In this document: positions 1-7,360 of the stretch, piece after piece | Layout of the letters: every line of letters starts with the position of its first letter | Numbering within the stretch: the first letter of the stretch is position 1 | Assembly (NCBI GenBank): GCA_963762825.1 | Contig: CAVXLZ010000002.1 | Location: 1,116,001 to 1,180,000, forward strand | Direction: 5' to 3' | DNA length: 64,000 bases | From: Miltoncostaea sp963762825 | Lineage (GTDB): Bacteria > Actinomycetota > Thermoleophilia > Miltoncostaeales > Miltoncostaeaceae | The notes under the pieces: generated by a model | Seen by the model: the letters and a program-made list of their open reading frames with translations, nothing else | What the model was told of the DNA's origin: nothing | The model's database searches: none | Program-made: the position numbers and the translations under genes

Positions 1-373
1 TCGTGGTGGGATCGGTGCCGGCCGCCCTCCCGATGCCGAGATCGATCCTCCCCGGAAAGAGGCCCGACAGCACGCTGAAGCTCTCGGCCACCTTGAGTGG
101 GCTGTAGTGGGGCAGCATCACTCCTCCGCTTCCCACCCGCATGCGGGTGGTCGCCGCCGCGATCGGGCCGATCAGCGCCTCCGGGCTGGCCCCCGCGAGC
201 AGCGGGCCGCCGTGGTGTTCGGCCACCCAGTAGCGGCCGTAGCCCAGACCTTCGGCGAACCGGGCCAGGTCGATCGTGTTGCGAAGCGCCTGCGCCCCGG
301 TGGCGCCCTCCGCAACCGGAGACTGGTCGAGGATGCCCAGGCGCAGGGGGGCGGTGGTGGTGGACGAGCTCAC
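1..373 (-). CDS. LLM-class flavin-dependent oxidoreductase, N-terminal part (cut by window edge)
   Basis: Only about the first 124 residues lie inside the window; the rest continues past base 1. The reading frame opens at GTG (373-371) and gives a typical bacterial-luciferase-like start: LGILDQSPV, then FAEGLGYGRYWVAEHHGG, a run of small residues, and GSGGVMLPHYSP. Family members are TIM-barrel monooxygenases that use reduced FMN, or F420 in actinobacteria. The gene begins 7 bp after the stop of the flavodoxin-like reductase, so the two are probably co-transcribed, and the reductase could supply reduced flavin. The substrate is unknown. The MsnO8-like subgroup is the best match to the DQSPV start. 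Confidence 0.85.
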   Translation of the reverse strand, partial: MSSSTTTAPLRLGILDQSPVAEGATGAQALRNTIDLARFAEGLGYGRYWVAEHHGGPLLAGASPEALIGPIAAATTRMRVGSGGVMLPHYSPLKVAESFSVLSGLFPGRIDLGIGRAAGTDPTT

Positions 374-380
374 GCGGGTC

Positions 381-1094
381 TCAACGGTACTCGGGGTTGG
401 GGTGGTCGAATCGCGTGCCGGCGTTCCACTGCGTGACGTTGTTGCCCTGCGAGGGGATCCCGCCCGCGCGCTTCAGCATCGACGCCAGATGCATCAGGTT
501 CCAGGTCATGAACGTGGTGTTGCGGCGGGTGAAGTCGTTCTCGGGGCCGCCGCTTCCGGGGTCGCCGTAGCTCGGCCCGGGGCCCGCCTCGCCGATCCAC
601 CCCGCGTCGGCCTGGGGTGGGATGACGTAGCCCAGGTGCTGCAGGGAGTAGAGGACGTTCATGGCGACGTGCTTCACGCCGTCCTCGTTGCCGGTCACCA
701 CGACGCCCCCGACCCGTCCGTAGTACGCCCACTGGCCGGCGTCGTTCAGCTCGCCCGAGTACCCGTAGAGGCGCTCGATCACCCGCGTGCAGACGCTGCT
801 CTTGTCGCCCAGCCAGATCGGCGTGCCGATCAGGAGGATGTCGGCGGCGATCACGCGCTCCTGGATGGCGGGCCAGTCGTCGCGGTCGAAGCCGTGCCGG
901 GTCATGTCGATCTGCACGCCGGGGGCGATGACGTGGTTGACCGCGCGCACCTCGTTGACCGTCACGCCGTGGGCCCTCATGATGGCGATCGCGTTCTGGG
1001 CCAGGAGGTCGGTGTTCGAGGGCTCGGGCGATCGCTTGAGCGTGCAGTTCACCACGATGGCGCGCAGATGGGAGAAGTCGCTCTCGGTCACCAT
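381..1094 (-). CDS. Flavodoxin-family NAD(P)H-dependent FMN reductase
   Basis: A 237-residue cytosolic protein with the flavodoxin-like fold of NADPH-dependent FMN reductases. The N-terminal strand IVVNCTLKRSPEPSNT is the phosphate-binding loop for FMN; ADILLIGTPIWLGDKS is the second flavin contact region; GGVVVTGNEDGVKH is the third. Members reduce FMN or quinones with NAD(P)H. It is followed after 7 bp by the luciferase-like monooxygenase, which suggests a two-component reductase/monooxygenase pair. A divergence of function towards quinone reduction or azoreduction cannot be excluded. No signal peptide or membrane segment is visible. Confidence 0.85.
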   Translation of the reverse strand: MVTESDFSHLRAIVVNCTLKRSPEPSNTDLLAQNAIAIMRAHGVTVNEVRAVNHVIAPGVQIDMTRHGFDRDDWPAIQERVIAADILLIGTPIWLGDKSSVCTRVIERLYGYSGELNDAGQWAYYGRVGGVVVTGNEDGVKHVAMNVLYSLQHLGYVIPPQADAGWIGEAGPGPSYGDPGSGGPENDFTRRNTTFMTWNLMHLASMLKRAGGIPSQGNNVTQWNAGTRFDHPNPEYR

Positions 1095-1124
1095 GTTCCC
1101 TCCGTGATCGGATGTGCGTGGGAC

Positions 1125-2045
1125 CTATCTTCCATCGAGCCACCCCTCGCGTGTCGAGACCGCCCGCGCCGCCTCCGCCGCGATCGGGATCCCCGGCGCG
1201 CTCGCCCCGCTGGACCAGATCATGCTGAGACCCATCCTGGCGTCGGGATCGTCGATCGGGACGTTGACCACGTCCTTCCAGGTGACGCTGGCCATGGAGA
1301 CCGGCCCGACGAACAGATGATCCGCGTGGCGGCTGAGATGGGCGAGCAGCGGCTCGCGGTTGTCCGGGGCCGCCGGCGCGATGGCGCGCGGCTCGAAGCC
1401 CGCGCGGCGGCAGAGCGCCACCACCAGGTCGCGGAAGCCCGGGGCCAGGGTCTGCGGCACGAGCACGAACGTCTGCCCCTCGAGGTCGCGGATCCCCACC
1501 ACCGAGCGCGCCGCGAGGGTATGGCGGACGCTCGCGAAAACGGCGAGCGGCTCCTTGCGGATCGTCTCGCCGCTGATGCCGCGAGCCTGGCGGAACTCGC
1601 GGACGAGGCCGAGGTCGATCTCACCCGAGCGGATCTGATCGAGCACCTGGGTGTTCCACGCACGGTTGGCGCTGACCGTCAGCTCGGGCGCTCGGGCCTC
1701 GAGCTCGTCCAGGATGAGCGGCAGCGCCTGGTACCCCACGCTGGCGGTGTAGGCCACACGGAGCCTGCCGGCGGCCGTGTCGGCCACCCGCCGGGCCCGC
1801 AGGCGCGCCTCCTCGAGGCTCTCGAGGAGGCGGCGCGTGTCCTCCAACATGCTGTGGCCGGCCTCGGTCAGCTCGACGCGGCGGGTGGTGCGACGCAGCA
1901 GCTCGGTGCCGACGTCGCGCTCCAAGGCCCGGACCTGGGCGCTCAGGGAGGGCTGGGAGACGTGCAGGCGCGCCGCTGCGCGGGTGAAGTTCAGCTCGTC
2001 GGCCACGGCGACGAAGTAGCGGAGCCGCTGGGTGGTCGTATCCAT
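1125..2045 (-). CDS. LysR-family transcriptional regulator
   Basis: A 306-residue protein with a textbook LysR N-terminus: LRYFVAVADELNFTRAAARL followed by HVSQPSLSAQVRALE, which is the winged helix-turn-helix at about residues 8-65. The remainder is the periplasmic-binding-protein-like effector domain (AYTASVGYQALPLILDELEA onward). The ATG at 2045 places the helix-turn-helix at the expected distance from the start. The gene lies 30 bp upstream of the FMN reductase in the same direction, so it may be co-transcribed with it, and it is divergent from the aminotransferase at 2142. LysR proteins usually control a divergent or adjacent gene, so either neighbour is a reasonable target. The effector is unknown. 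Confidence 0.92.
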   Translation of the reverse strand: MDTTTQRLRYFVAVADELNFTRAAARLHVSQPSLSAQVRALERDVGTELLRRTTRRVELTEAGHSMLEDTRRLLESLEEARLRARRVADTAAGRLRVAYTASVGYQALPLILDELEARAPELTVSANRAWNTQVLDQIRSGEIDLGLVREFRQARGISGETIRKEPLAVFASVRHTLAARSVVGIRDLEGQTFVLVPQTLAPGFRDLVVALCRRAGFEPRAIAPAAPDNREPLLAHLSRHADHLFVGPVSMASVTWKDVVNVPIDDPDARMGLSMIWSSGASAPGIPIAAEAARAVSTREGWLDGR

Positions 2046-2141
2046 CGGCCAAAGCTATCAATGCGACGATGAATCCGTCTTGGACCCCGGGGGCGAGCGC
2101 CCACTACGGTGAGCTGTCCCAAATCCCACCCGGAGAACCCC

Positions 2142-3338
2142 ATGGCGACCAGCACCGGAAGCGCTCCACCCTTGCGTCTGTCGAGCCGCACCTCGCACTT
2201 CGTACTGCCCAAGCAGTGGGCGTCGATGCGCAAGGCCGAGGCCCTCGAGCGCGAGAGCGGAAAGCGCGTCATCCACTTCGAGAAGGGCGACTTCCAGGGT
2301 GAGGAGTTCCGCCCGGCCCCCCACATCATGGAGGCGTGCGCCAAGGCCATCACCGACGGCCACGTGCGCTACGTGCCCGGCCCCGGTCTTCCGGAGCTGC
2401 GCGATGCGATCGCCGAGGAGGCCACCAAGCGCGGGCGCCCGACGGTGCGCGAGGAGGTGCTGGTCACGATGGGCGCCAAGCACGCGCTCACCCAGTCCCT
2501 CCTGACGGTCGTCGACCAGGGCGATGAGGTGATCTTCCCCAACCCCGGCTACCCGCCGGATGAGTTCTGGATCACCTACGCCGGCGGCTCGGTCGTCTAT
2601 GCGCCGCTGGTCGAGCCCGACTTCCACTTCGATCTGGACTCGCTCGAGAGCCTGATCACCCCCAAGACCAAGATGATCATCATCAACTCGCCCCAGCGCC
2701 CCAACGGCATGACCGTCGGCCAGCTGCCCGAGATCGCCGCCCTGTGCGCCAAGCACAACGTGATCGCGCTCACCGACGAGATCTTCAGCCACATGGTCTA
2801 CGCGGGCGCCGAGCACAAGACGATCGCCGCCGTGCCGGGGATGGCCGACCGCTCGATCCTGGTTGACACCTTCTCCAAGACCTACATCATGACCGGCTTT
2901 CGGATCGGCTGGTGCGTGGCCAACAAGGACCTGATCACCACGATGGACATCTTCCAGCAGAACTCGGTCACCAACGTGCCCGCCTTCGTCCAGCTGGCGG
3001 CGCTGGCGGCGATCACCGGCCCCCAGGACCACGTCGAGGCGATCACCGCCAAGCTCCAGGCCAAGCGCGACAAGACCGTCGCCGCCCTCAACGCCATGCC
3101 CGGCATCGAGTGCCCCACCCCCGATGGCTCCTTCTATGTCTTTCCCGACATCCGCGGCACCGGCATGACCGCCCAGCAGTTCGCCGACCACATGATCGAG
3201 AACCACCAGGTGGGCGTCGTGGCCGGCTCGGCCTTCGGCGACCGCGGCGAGGGCCACATCCGCCTCACCTACGCCTGCCCCGACGATGTCCTCGAGGAGG
3301 GCCTGGATCGCATCCGCCAGGGGCTGGAGAACCTCTAG
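2142..3338 (+). CDS. PLP-dependent class I/II aminotransferase
   Basis: A 398-residue fold-type I aminotransferase. The lysine that binds pyridoxal phosphate is in DTFSKTYIMTGFRIGW, matching the family pattern SKxxxxxGxRxG. Other family marks are the substrate-side GDFQGEEF near the N-terminus, YVPGPGLPELRDAI, NPGYP, NSPQRPNG in place of the usual NPxNPTG, and the C-terminal arginine region GEGHIRLTYA. I place the start at ATG 2142 because GGAG lies six bases upstream; an in-frame GTG at 2109 has no such site. The amino donor cannot be fixed from sequence: aspartate aminotransferase-like is the safest name. It shares a terminator with the convergent HD-GYP gene. Confidence 0.9.
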   Translation: MATSTGSAPPLRLSSRTSHFVLPKQWASMRKAEALERESGKRVIHFEKGDFQGEEFRPAPHIMEACAKAITDGHVRYVPGPGLPELRDAIAEEATKRGRPTVREEVLVTMGAKHALTQSLLTVVDQGDEVIFPNPGYPPDEFWITYAGGSVVYAPLVEPDFHFDLDSLESLITPKTKMIIINSPQRPNGMTVGQLPEIAALCAKHNVIALTDEIFSHMVYAGAEHKTIAAVPGMADRSILVDTFSKTYIMTGFRIGWCVANKDLITTMDIFQQNSVTNVPAFVQLAALAAITGPQDHVEAITAKLQAKRDKTVAALNAMPGIECPTPDGSFYVFPDIRGTGMTAQQFADHMIENHQVGVVAGSAFGDRGEGHIRLTYACPDDVLEEGLDRIRQGLENL

Positions 3339-3356
3339 TCCCTGAGCGCGGCCCGG

Positions 3357-3400
3357 CGGGAACAGGAGGGCGGCCTCTCGGGGTCGCCCTCCTGTTCCCG
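3357..3400. terminator. Bidirectional terminator hairpin, 16-bp perfect stem
   Basis: The arms 3357-3372 and 3385-3400 are exact inverted repeats (CGGGAACAGGAGGGCG and its complement) with a 12-base loop. It sits between the stop of the aminotransferase (3338) and the stop of the convergent HD-GYP gene (3405), so it can serve both. No T-run follows on either side, as is common for hairpins in high-GC actinobacteria. Confidence 0.8.
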
Positions 3401-3404
3401 AGGG

Positions 3405-4373
3405 CTACCGGCGCCCGACGGCGACGATCGACATGCCGGTCTCGGTGGTCGATGCGGGCACGAGGCGCTCGTGGATGATCGAGCCGTCCGGGGCCCACCG
3501 CACCTCGACCAGCGGCCGGCGGGACGTGCCGCCGGGCACGACGCTGCCCGACTCGCCGTTGGCCAACCGCACGAGTGTGCCGACCGGATAGAGGGCGAGG
3601 CCGTCGGCGAAGGCGCGCACGATGCGTGGATCCCAGGCCGTGCCGGCGAGGTCGTCGACGAGGTCCATCGCCTTCGCCGGGGAGAGGGTCGTGCGGTAGG
3701 GGTGCACGTGGGTGGCGGCGGAGTAGAGGTGGCATATGCCCACCGCCTGGGCCTCCTCCAGGATCTCGCCCGCCTTCAGCCCGTCCGGATAGCCCGTCCC
3801 GTCGATGTGCTCGTGGTGTTGCTGGGCGACCTCGGCGACCTGGGGCGCGAGGACCTCGGCCAGGGGCTCGAGGATCATGCTCCCCACGTACGGGTGCAGG
3901 CGCATGATCCGGGTCTCGTCCAGGTTGAGGGCGCAGGGCTTGAAGATCGCCTCCTCCGGGAGCCTCAGCATGCCGATGTCGGCCAGCATGCCGCTGATCG
4001 TCGCGTCGATGAGGCGCGATGCCTCCCAGCCGCGGCGCACTCCGATCATCGCGACCATCAGGGCCGTCTCCATGCTCGGCCCGAGGAATCCCGGCCGGAG
4101 GCCGAACGAGCGCAGGAGCTCCATCGTGCGCGCCGATGAGGCCACTCGCTCGATCGCCTTCTGAAAGGCCTCGGCGGCGCGCTCTCCCACCGCCGAATCA
4201 TGCGCGATCGCCTCGGGGTGGCGGAGGCGCAGGTTGCCGCGCAGCACCTCGACCATCGTCGGGCAGACCTCGCGCAGGTCTGCCGTCGCCGGTGTCACGA
4301 GCAGCCGTCCGCGTCGGGGCCGACGACCATCGACCAGGGGTGGGGAGATCGATCGGTGCTCTGCACGCTGCAT
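3405..4373 (-). CDS. HD-GYP-like protein with a degenerate metal site
   Basis: A 322-residue protein related to HD-GYP cyclic-di-GMP phosphodiesterases. The GYP half is preserved (HHEHIDGTGYPDG, about residues 186-198), and a C-terminal tail like that of the intact HD-GYP protein at 23516 follows (YPVGTLVRL). The catalytic HD pair is lost: where the family has LHDIGK, this protein reads LADIGM (about residues 130-135). It is therefore unlikely to hydrolyse c-di-GMP by the normal two-metal route and may act as a binding or scaffold protein. The start is uncertain. ATG 4373 gives the longest frame, while GTG 4298 would begin closer to conserved sequence; neither has a clear ribosome site. Confidence 0.8.
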   Translation of the reverse strand: MQRAEHRSISPPLVDGRRPRRGRLLVTPATADLREVCPTMVEVLRGNLRLRHPEAIAHDSAVGERAAEAFQKAIERVASSARTMELLRSFGLRPGFLGPSMETALMVAMIGVRRGWEASRLIDATISGMLADIGMLRLPEEAIFKPCALNLDETRIMRLHPYVGSMILEPLAEVLAPQVAEVAQQHHEHIDGTGYPDGLKAGEILEEAQAVGICHLYSAATHVHPYRTTLSPAKAMDLVDDLAGTAWDPRIVRAFADGLALYPVGTLVRLANGESGSVVPGGTSRRPLVEVRWAPDGSIIHERLVPASTTETGMSIVAVGRR

Positions 4374-4410
4374 ACATCGACGACCGTCGGACGGAATGTA
4401 GGGCTAAGGC

Positions 4411-5109
4411 TTACGCTTTTCCGTAGACCGGTATCGCGGCGCCGCTCACCGCGACCGCCTCGGCCGAGCAGAGGAAGGAGATGACCGCGCCGATCTCCTT
4501 GGGGCGCACCCAGTCGGAGGGGTCGGTGCCGGGGTTCGCCGCCCGGTTGGCCGGGGTGTCGATGACGCTCGGGAGAACGGCGTTGACGCGGACGCCCGCC
4601 CCCTTCACCTCCTCGGACGCCGCAGCTACGAGGGCGAGCAGCGCCGCCTTCGAGGCGGCGTAGGCGCTCGCGCCGGCGAAGGGCCGCAGGGCCGCGCGGG
4701 TCCCGACCGCCACAATCCGCCCTCGCCCCCGTTGGAGCATTCCGGGCAGGACCGCCCGCATCCCGAGGGCCGCGGAGCGGACGTTCAGCTCGAACTGGCG
4801 ATCCCATTGCTCCATGTCCATCCCCGCGACCGGGGAGCCGTCGAGGTAGCCGCCCACCAGGTGGACGAGCGCCCAGACCCCCTCCGGGCCGCACCCATCG
4901 ACCAGTCCGTCCAGCGACTCGGGCGACATCACATCGACGCGCTCGAGGCGGCACCTCTCGCGCAGGTCGGCGGGGAAGCGATCGCGTTCGCGCTCGGCGA
5001 TCCACGTCACCACCACGTCGTTCCCGGCCTCGACCAGGCAGCGCACCACCCCGACGCCGAGGCCCCCGGTGCCGCCCGTGACGATCGTCGCGCCCGCCGG
5101 TCCACTCAT
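4411..5109 (-). CDS. Short-chain dehydrogenase/reductase
   Basis: A 232-residue classical SDR. It has the nucleotide-binding turn TGGTGGLGVGV near the N-terminus and a catalytic tyrosine-lysine pair in AYAASKAA, followed by the usual VRVNAVLPSVIDTP loop. In place of the common NNAG motif it has HLVGGY. The second glycine-rich residue pattern suits NAD(P)H. The substrate is unknown. AAGGGG precedes ATG 5109 by a suitable distance. Upstream lies the long hairpin that separates it from the acetoacetate-decarboxylase-like gene, so it is probably expressed from its own promoter or by partial read-through. Confidence 0.88.
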   Translation of the reverse strand: MSGPAGATIVTGGTGGLGVGVVRCLVEAGNDVVVTWIAERERDRFPADLRERCRLERVDVMSPESLDGLVDGCGPEGVWALVHLVGGYLDGSPVAGMDMEQWDRQFELNVRSAALGMRAVLPGMLQRGRGRIVAVGTRAALRPFAGASAYAASKAALLALVAAASEEVKGAGVRVNAVLPSVIDTPANRAANPGTDPSDWVRPKEIGAVISFLCSAEAVAVSGAAIPVYGKA

Positions 5110-5121
5110 TTCGCAGCCCCT

Positions 5122-5175
5122 TCTCGATGACGGTCCACCTCCGAGGCTAGCCCCGGAGGTGGACCGTCATCGAGA
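5122..5175 (-). terminator. Very long perfect hairpin (22-bp stem) after the decarboxylase-like gene
   Basis: The arms 5122-5143 and 5154-5175 are exact inverted repeats of 22 bases. The 10-base loop 5144-5153 itself holds the palindrome GGCTAGCC, so the structure is close to one continuous stem. It begins 4 bases past the stop codon of the decarboxylase-like gene and ends 12 bases before the SDR start codon. Terminator is the simplest role; it could also protect the mRNA 3' end or attenuate SDR expression. Confidence 0.75.
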
Positions 5176-5179
5176 GTGC

Positions 5180-5869
5180 TCAGACGATCACGGCGTGGAT
5201 CCCAGGGGGCCCTCTCCGCCGGGATAGCAGAACGACGACGAGGGCGGAGTAGAAGCCCCAGGTCACCTCGAGCGGGTCGGCCGGGCGCAGCGCGTACACC
5301 GGGTGGGTAGCGTCGAGGAACTCGAAGCTCAGCACCTCCCACGGGTCGACCAAGGGCGCCTTGAAGGGGTACAGGCCGCTCGTGAGCGTGCCGTCGAGCG
5401 AGGTGATGTAGCGCAGCTGACCTCGACCCACGACGGCGATGTCGTCGCCCACGCGCGCGGTCGTGCGGATGATCGGCACGCCGCCCGCCGACGTGGTCGC
5501 CGTGAGCACGCCGTCGGCGATCGAGAGGACCGTCTCGCCCGAGCCGGCCGGGACGCCGCGCTGTGCCGCATAGGCGCGCATGTCGGCGCTGGAGTTGAAG
5601 TAGTGGGTCCACCAGCGCCCGGGAACGGCGCCGTCCGGGGTGTCCTGCCCGGCGAGATCGGCGCCCAGGTAGGTCAGCGAGTACTTCTCGAACCCGGAGG
5701 TCTGGTCGTCGCTGTCCACGACGTACTGATTGATGAAGCACTGCTTGTTCTCGGCGACCTCGAGCTCGGAGGGCACCAGGGCGCGCACCGCGTCGGGGTC
5801 GGCCGGAACCCAGGTGAAGTAGAGCATCCGGCTGTCGGTGACGATCTGTGGCGCTTCCAGTTGAGGCAT
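5180..5869 (-). CDS. Acetoacetate decarboxylase-family protein
   Basis: A 229-residue protein whose body fits the acetoacetate decarboxylase fold: YFTWVPADPDAVRALVPSEL at the start, then FINQYVVDSDDQTSGF, a WWTHYFNSSADMR segment and DATHPVYALRPADP. Members decarboxylate beta-keto acids or act on related carbonyl compounds; the real substrate here is unknown. ATG 5869 has GAGGAG seven bases upstream. A palindromic operator lies just before that site, and a LacI-family gene sits immediately upstream on the same strand. The last 20 residues look unnatural (LVVVLLSRRRG). The adjacent frame gives SFCYPGGEG, so a one-base shift near the 3' end is possible. Confidence 0.75.
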   Translation of the reverse strand: MPQLEAPQIVTDSRMLYFTWVPADPDAVRALVPSELEVAENKQCFINQYVVDSDDQTSGFEKYSLTYLGADLAGQDTPDGAVPGRWWTHYFNSSADMRAYAAQRGVPAGSGETVLSIADGVLTATTSAGGVPIIRTTARVGDDIAVVGRGQLRYITSLDGTLTSGLYPFKAPLVDPWEVLSFEFLDATHPVYALRPADPLEVTWGFYSALVVVLLSRRRGPPGIHAVIV

Positions 5870-5883
5870 CGGTCGCTCCTCGG

Positions 5884-5895
5884 CTAAACGTTTAG
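5884..5895. promoter_or_regulatory. LacI-type operator, perfect 12-bp palindrome
   Basis: CTAAACGTTTAG is a perfect palindrome with the central CG typical of LacI/GalR operators. It stands out as AT-rich in a GC-rich gap. It lies 14 bases upstream of the decarboxylase-like start codon, next to its ribosome site, and 34 bases past the stop of the LacI gene. Repressor bound here would block transcription of the decarboxylase-like gene. A weak -10 candidate (GATAGG) lies just upstream on the minus strand. Confidence 0.7.
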
Positions 5896-5929
5896 GTTCT
5901 CCGGGGCAGCCTATCCCTTCACCGTCGGC

Positions 5930-6955
5930 TCACGCATCCCCCTTCGGTGCCGGTCCGGCGGTGGCGCGGATGGTGAGGGAGGTCGGCATCAACGGCGGCT
6001 CTGTGGTCGGGCCGCCGTCCATCAGCGACGCCAGCATCGCTCCGGCGAGCTCGCCCATCGGACGGTAGGGGACGAAAACCGTGGTGAGACCCAGCCCGGC
6101 GCTCTCGGGAAGGTCGTCGATGCCGACGACCGCGATGTCCTCGGGAACCCTCAGACCCACCCAGCGCACCGCCTCGAGGGCGCCGATCGCGAGCGCGTCG
6201 CTGAGCGCGAGGATCGCCGTGGCCCGCGGAGACCGCTGCAGCACGACCCGGGCCGCCTCGACACCGTCGCCGCGCACCGGGCCGACCGCCCGCTCCTCCT
6301 GCGCCATTCCGGCCGGTCGCCCGTGGAATCCCACGGGCGTCGCGGACATGAACACCTCGACCGGTCCGGACTCACCCCACCCCCGCCGAGCGCCCTCCAG
6401 GCGCTCGCCCGCTCCGGGCCAGGTCAGGATGGCCAGATGCCGGTGACCCAGATCGGCGAGGTAGCGCGCCGCCTCGGCTGCGCCGCCGGCGACGTCGGCC
6501 CCCACGGCGCTCACCCCGGCGTGCGTGGGGGCATCCACCGCGACCACCGGCCCCGGCAGCGAGGGGGCGATGGTGGCGTCGCGCAGGAGCACCCATCCGT
6601 CGACCGCCGCACCCACACCGTGCCCGCTGAGCAGCACCGAGACCCCGGCACGGTCGCACGCCTGCACCAGCCCCCGGGCGACGAGCGCCGCCGAGGGGTC
6701 GGCGAGCAGCGGCTCGGCGGCACCGGCGGCCACCAGCGCGACGACGCCGGTGCGGCCCGAGGCCAGCGAACGGGCGAGCGGGTTGGGACCGGCATAGCCG
6801 AGAGCGGCGGCGGCGGCGAGAACGCGCTCGCGCGTGCTCGGCGTGACCCGCTCGGGATGGCTGAAGGCGTTCGAGACCGTCCAGAGGGACACCGAGGCGA
6901 GCGCCGCGACGTCCTTCATGGTGGGGCCGCCGCGAGGAGATCGTCGTCGGGCCAT
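5930..6955 (-). CDS. LacI-family transcriptional regulator
   Basis: A 341-residue regulator. The N-terminal LacI helix-turn-helix reads TMKDVAALASVSLWTVSNAF, with the hinge helix at NPLARSLASGRTG. The remainder is a periplasmic-binding-like sensor domain with VVAVDAPTHAGVSAVGAD, HRHLAILTWPG, LALSDALAIGALEA and AVVGIDDLPES, all in family order. The ligand, usually a sugar or nucleoside, is not predictable. A perfect palindrome between this gene and the decarboxylase-like gene is the likely operator, so the two form a local regulator/target pair. The sensor domain is normal in length and shows no obvious defect. Confidence 0.92.
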   Translation of the reverse strand: MARRRSPRGGPTMKDVAALASVSLWTVSNAFSHPERVTPSTRERVLAAAAALGYAGPNPLARSLASGRTGVVALVAAGAAEPLLADPSAALVARGLVQACDRAGVSVLLSGHGVGAAVDGWVLLRDATIAPSLPGPVVAVDAPTHAGVSAVGADVAGGAAEAARYLADLGHRHLAILTWPGAGERLEGARRGWGESGPVEVFMSATPVGFHGRPAGMAQEERAVGPVRGDGVEAARVVLQRSPRATAILALSDALAIGALEAVRWVGLRVPEDIAVVGIDDLPESAGLGLTTVFVPYRPMGELAGAMLASLMDGGPTTEPPLMPTSLTIRATAGPAPKGDA

Positions 6956-7005
6956 CGCTGGCCCGCATTCTTACCGCCTGCGGCGCCGCCGAACAGCGGC
7001 GAGCG

Positions 7006-7179
7006 TCAGGCCAGCACGTCGAGCGCGGTCACCGACTCCAGGAGAGCCTGCGAGGAGGCCGCCTGGCTGGCCGCCTCGATCGGAGACGACGCCGGGGTCG
7101 GTCGGGCCGAATCCAGCACCTTGGCGAGCAGCGCCATCTGGACGGCGAGGGGCGGACCGGCTGTTGCGGAGACGCTCAC
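7006..7179 (-). CDS. Small protein, possible YjfB-like (putative motility protein) family
   Basis: A 57-residue frame from GTG 7179. It holds an amphipathic helix (LAVQMALLAKVLDSA), an alanine/serine linker, and ends LDVLA. This layout, a short N-terminal stretch, a helix ending VLDSA and a terminal LDVxA, resembles the small YjfB family called putative motility proteins. Codon usage is strongly GC3-biased in this frame. No good ribosome site is visible, and no flagellar gene is in the window, so the family call is tentative. It occupies the 405-bp gap between the LacI gene and the helicase, which otherwise shows nothing recognisable. Confidence 0.4.
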   Translation of the reverse strand: MSVSATAGPPLAVQMALLAKVLDSARPTPASSPIEAASQAASSQALLESVTALDVLA

Positions 7180-7360
7180 AGCATTGAGATCGGCGCCGGA
7201 GAGCCCGCCCTTGAGCCGCAGGGGTCGCCGCCCCGGAGGAGAAGTCGTGAGGCGTTCCTGCCGAGACGGGCTACGGTATGACCACATCACCAGGCGGGCG
7301 CGGCGCACGAAGGCGCCCTGGCGTCCATGTGCCCCCGCCTCTCATTTGAAGGATCGTCAA

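Noticed and set aside
1..2072. A long plus-strand frame opposite the oxidoreductase and LysR genes
   Set aside because: It is antisense to three recognisable genes and its translation is low-complexity, as expected of shadow frames in high-GC DNA.
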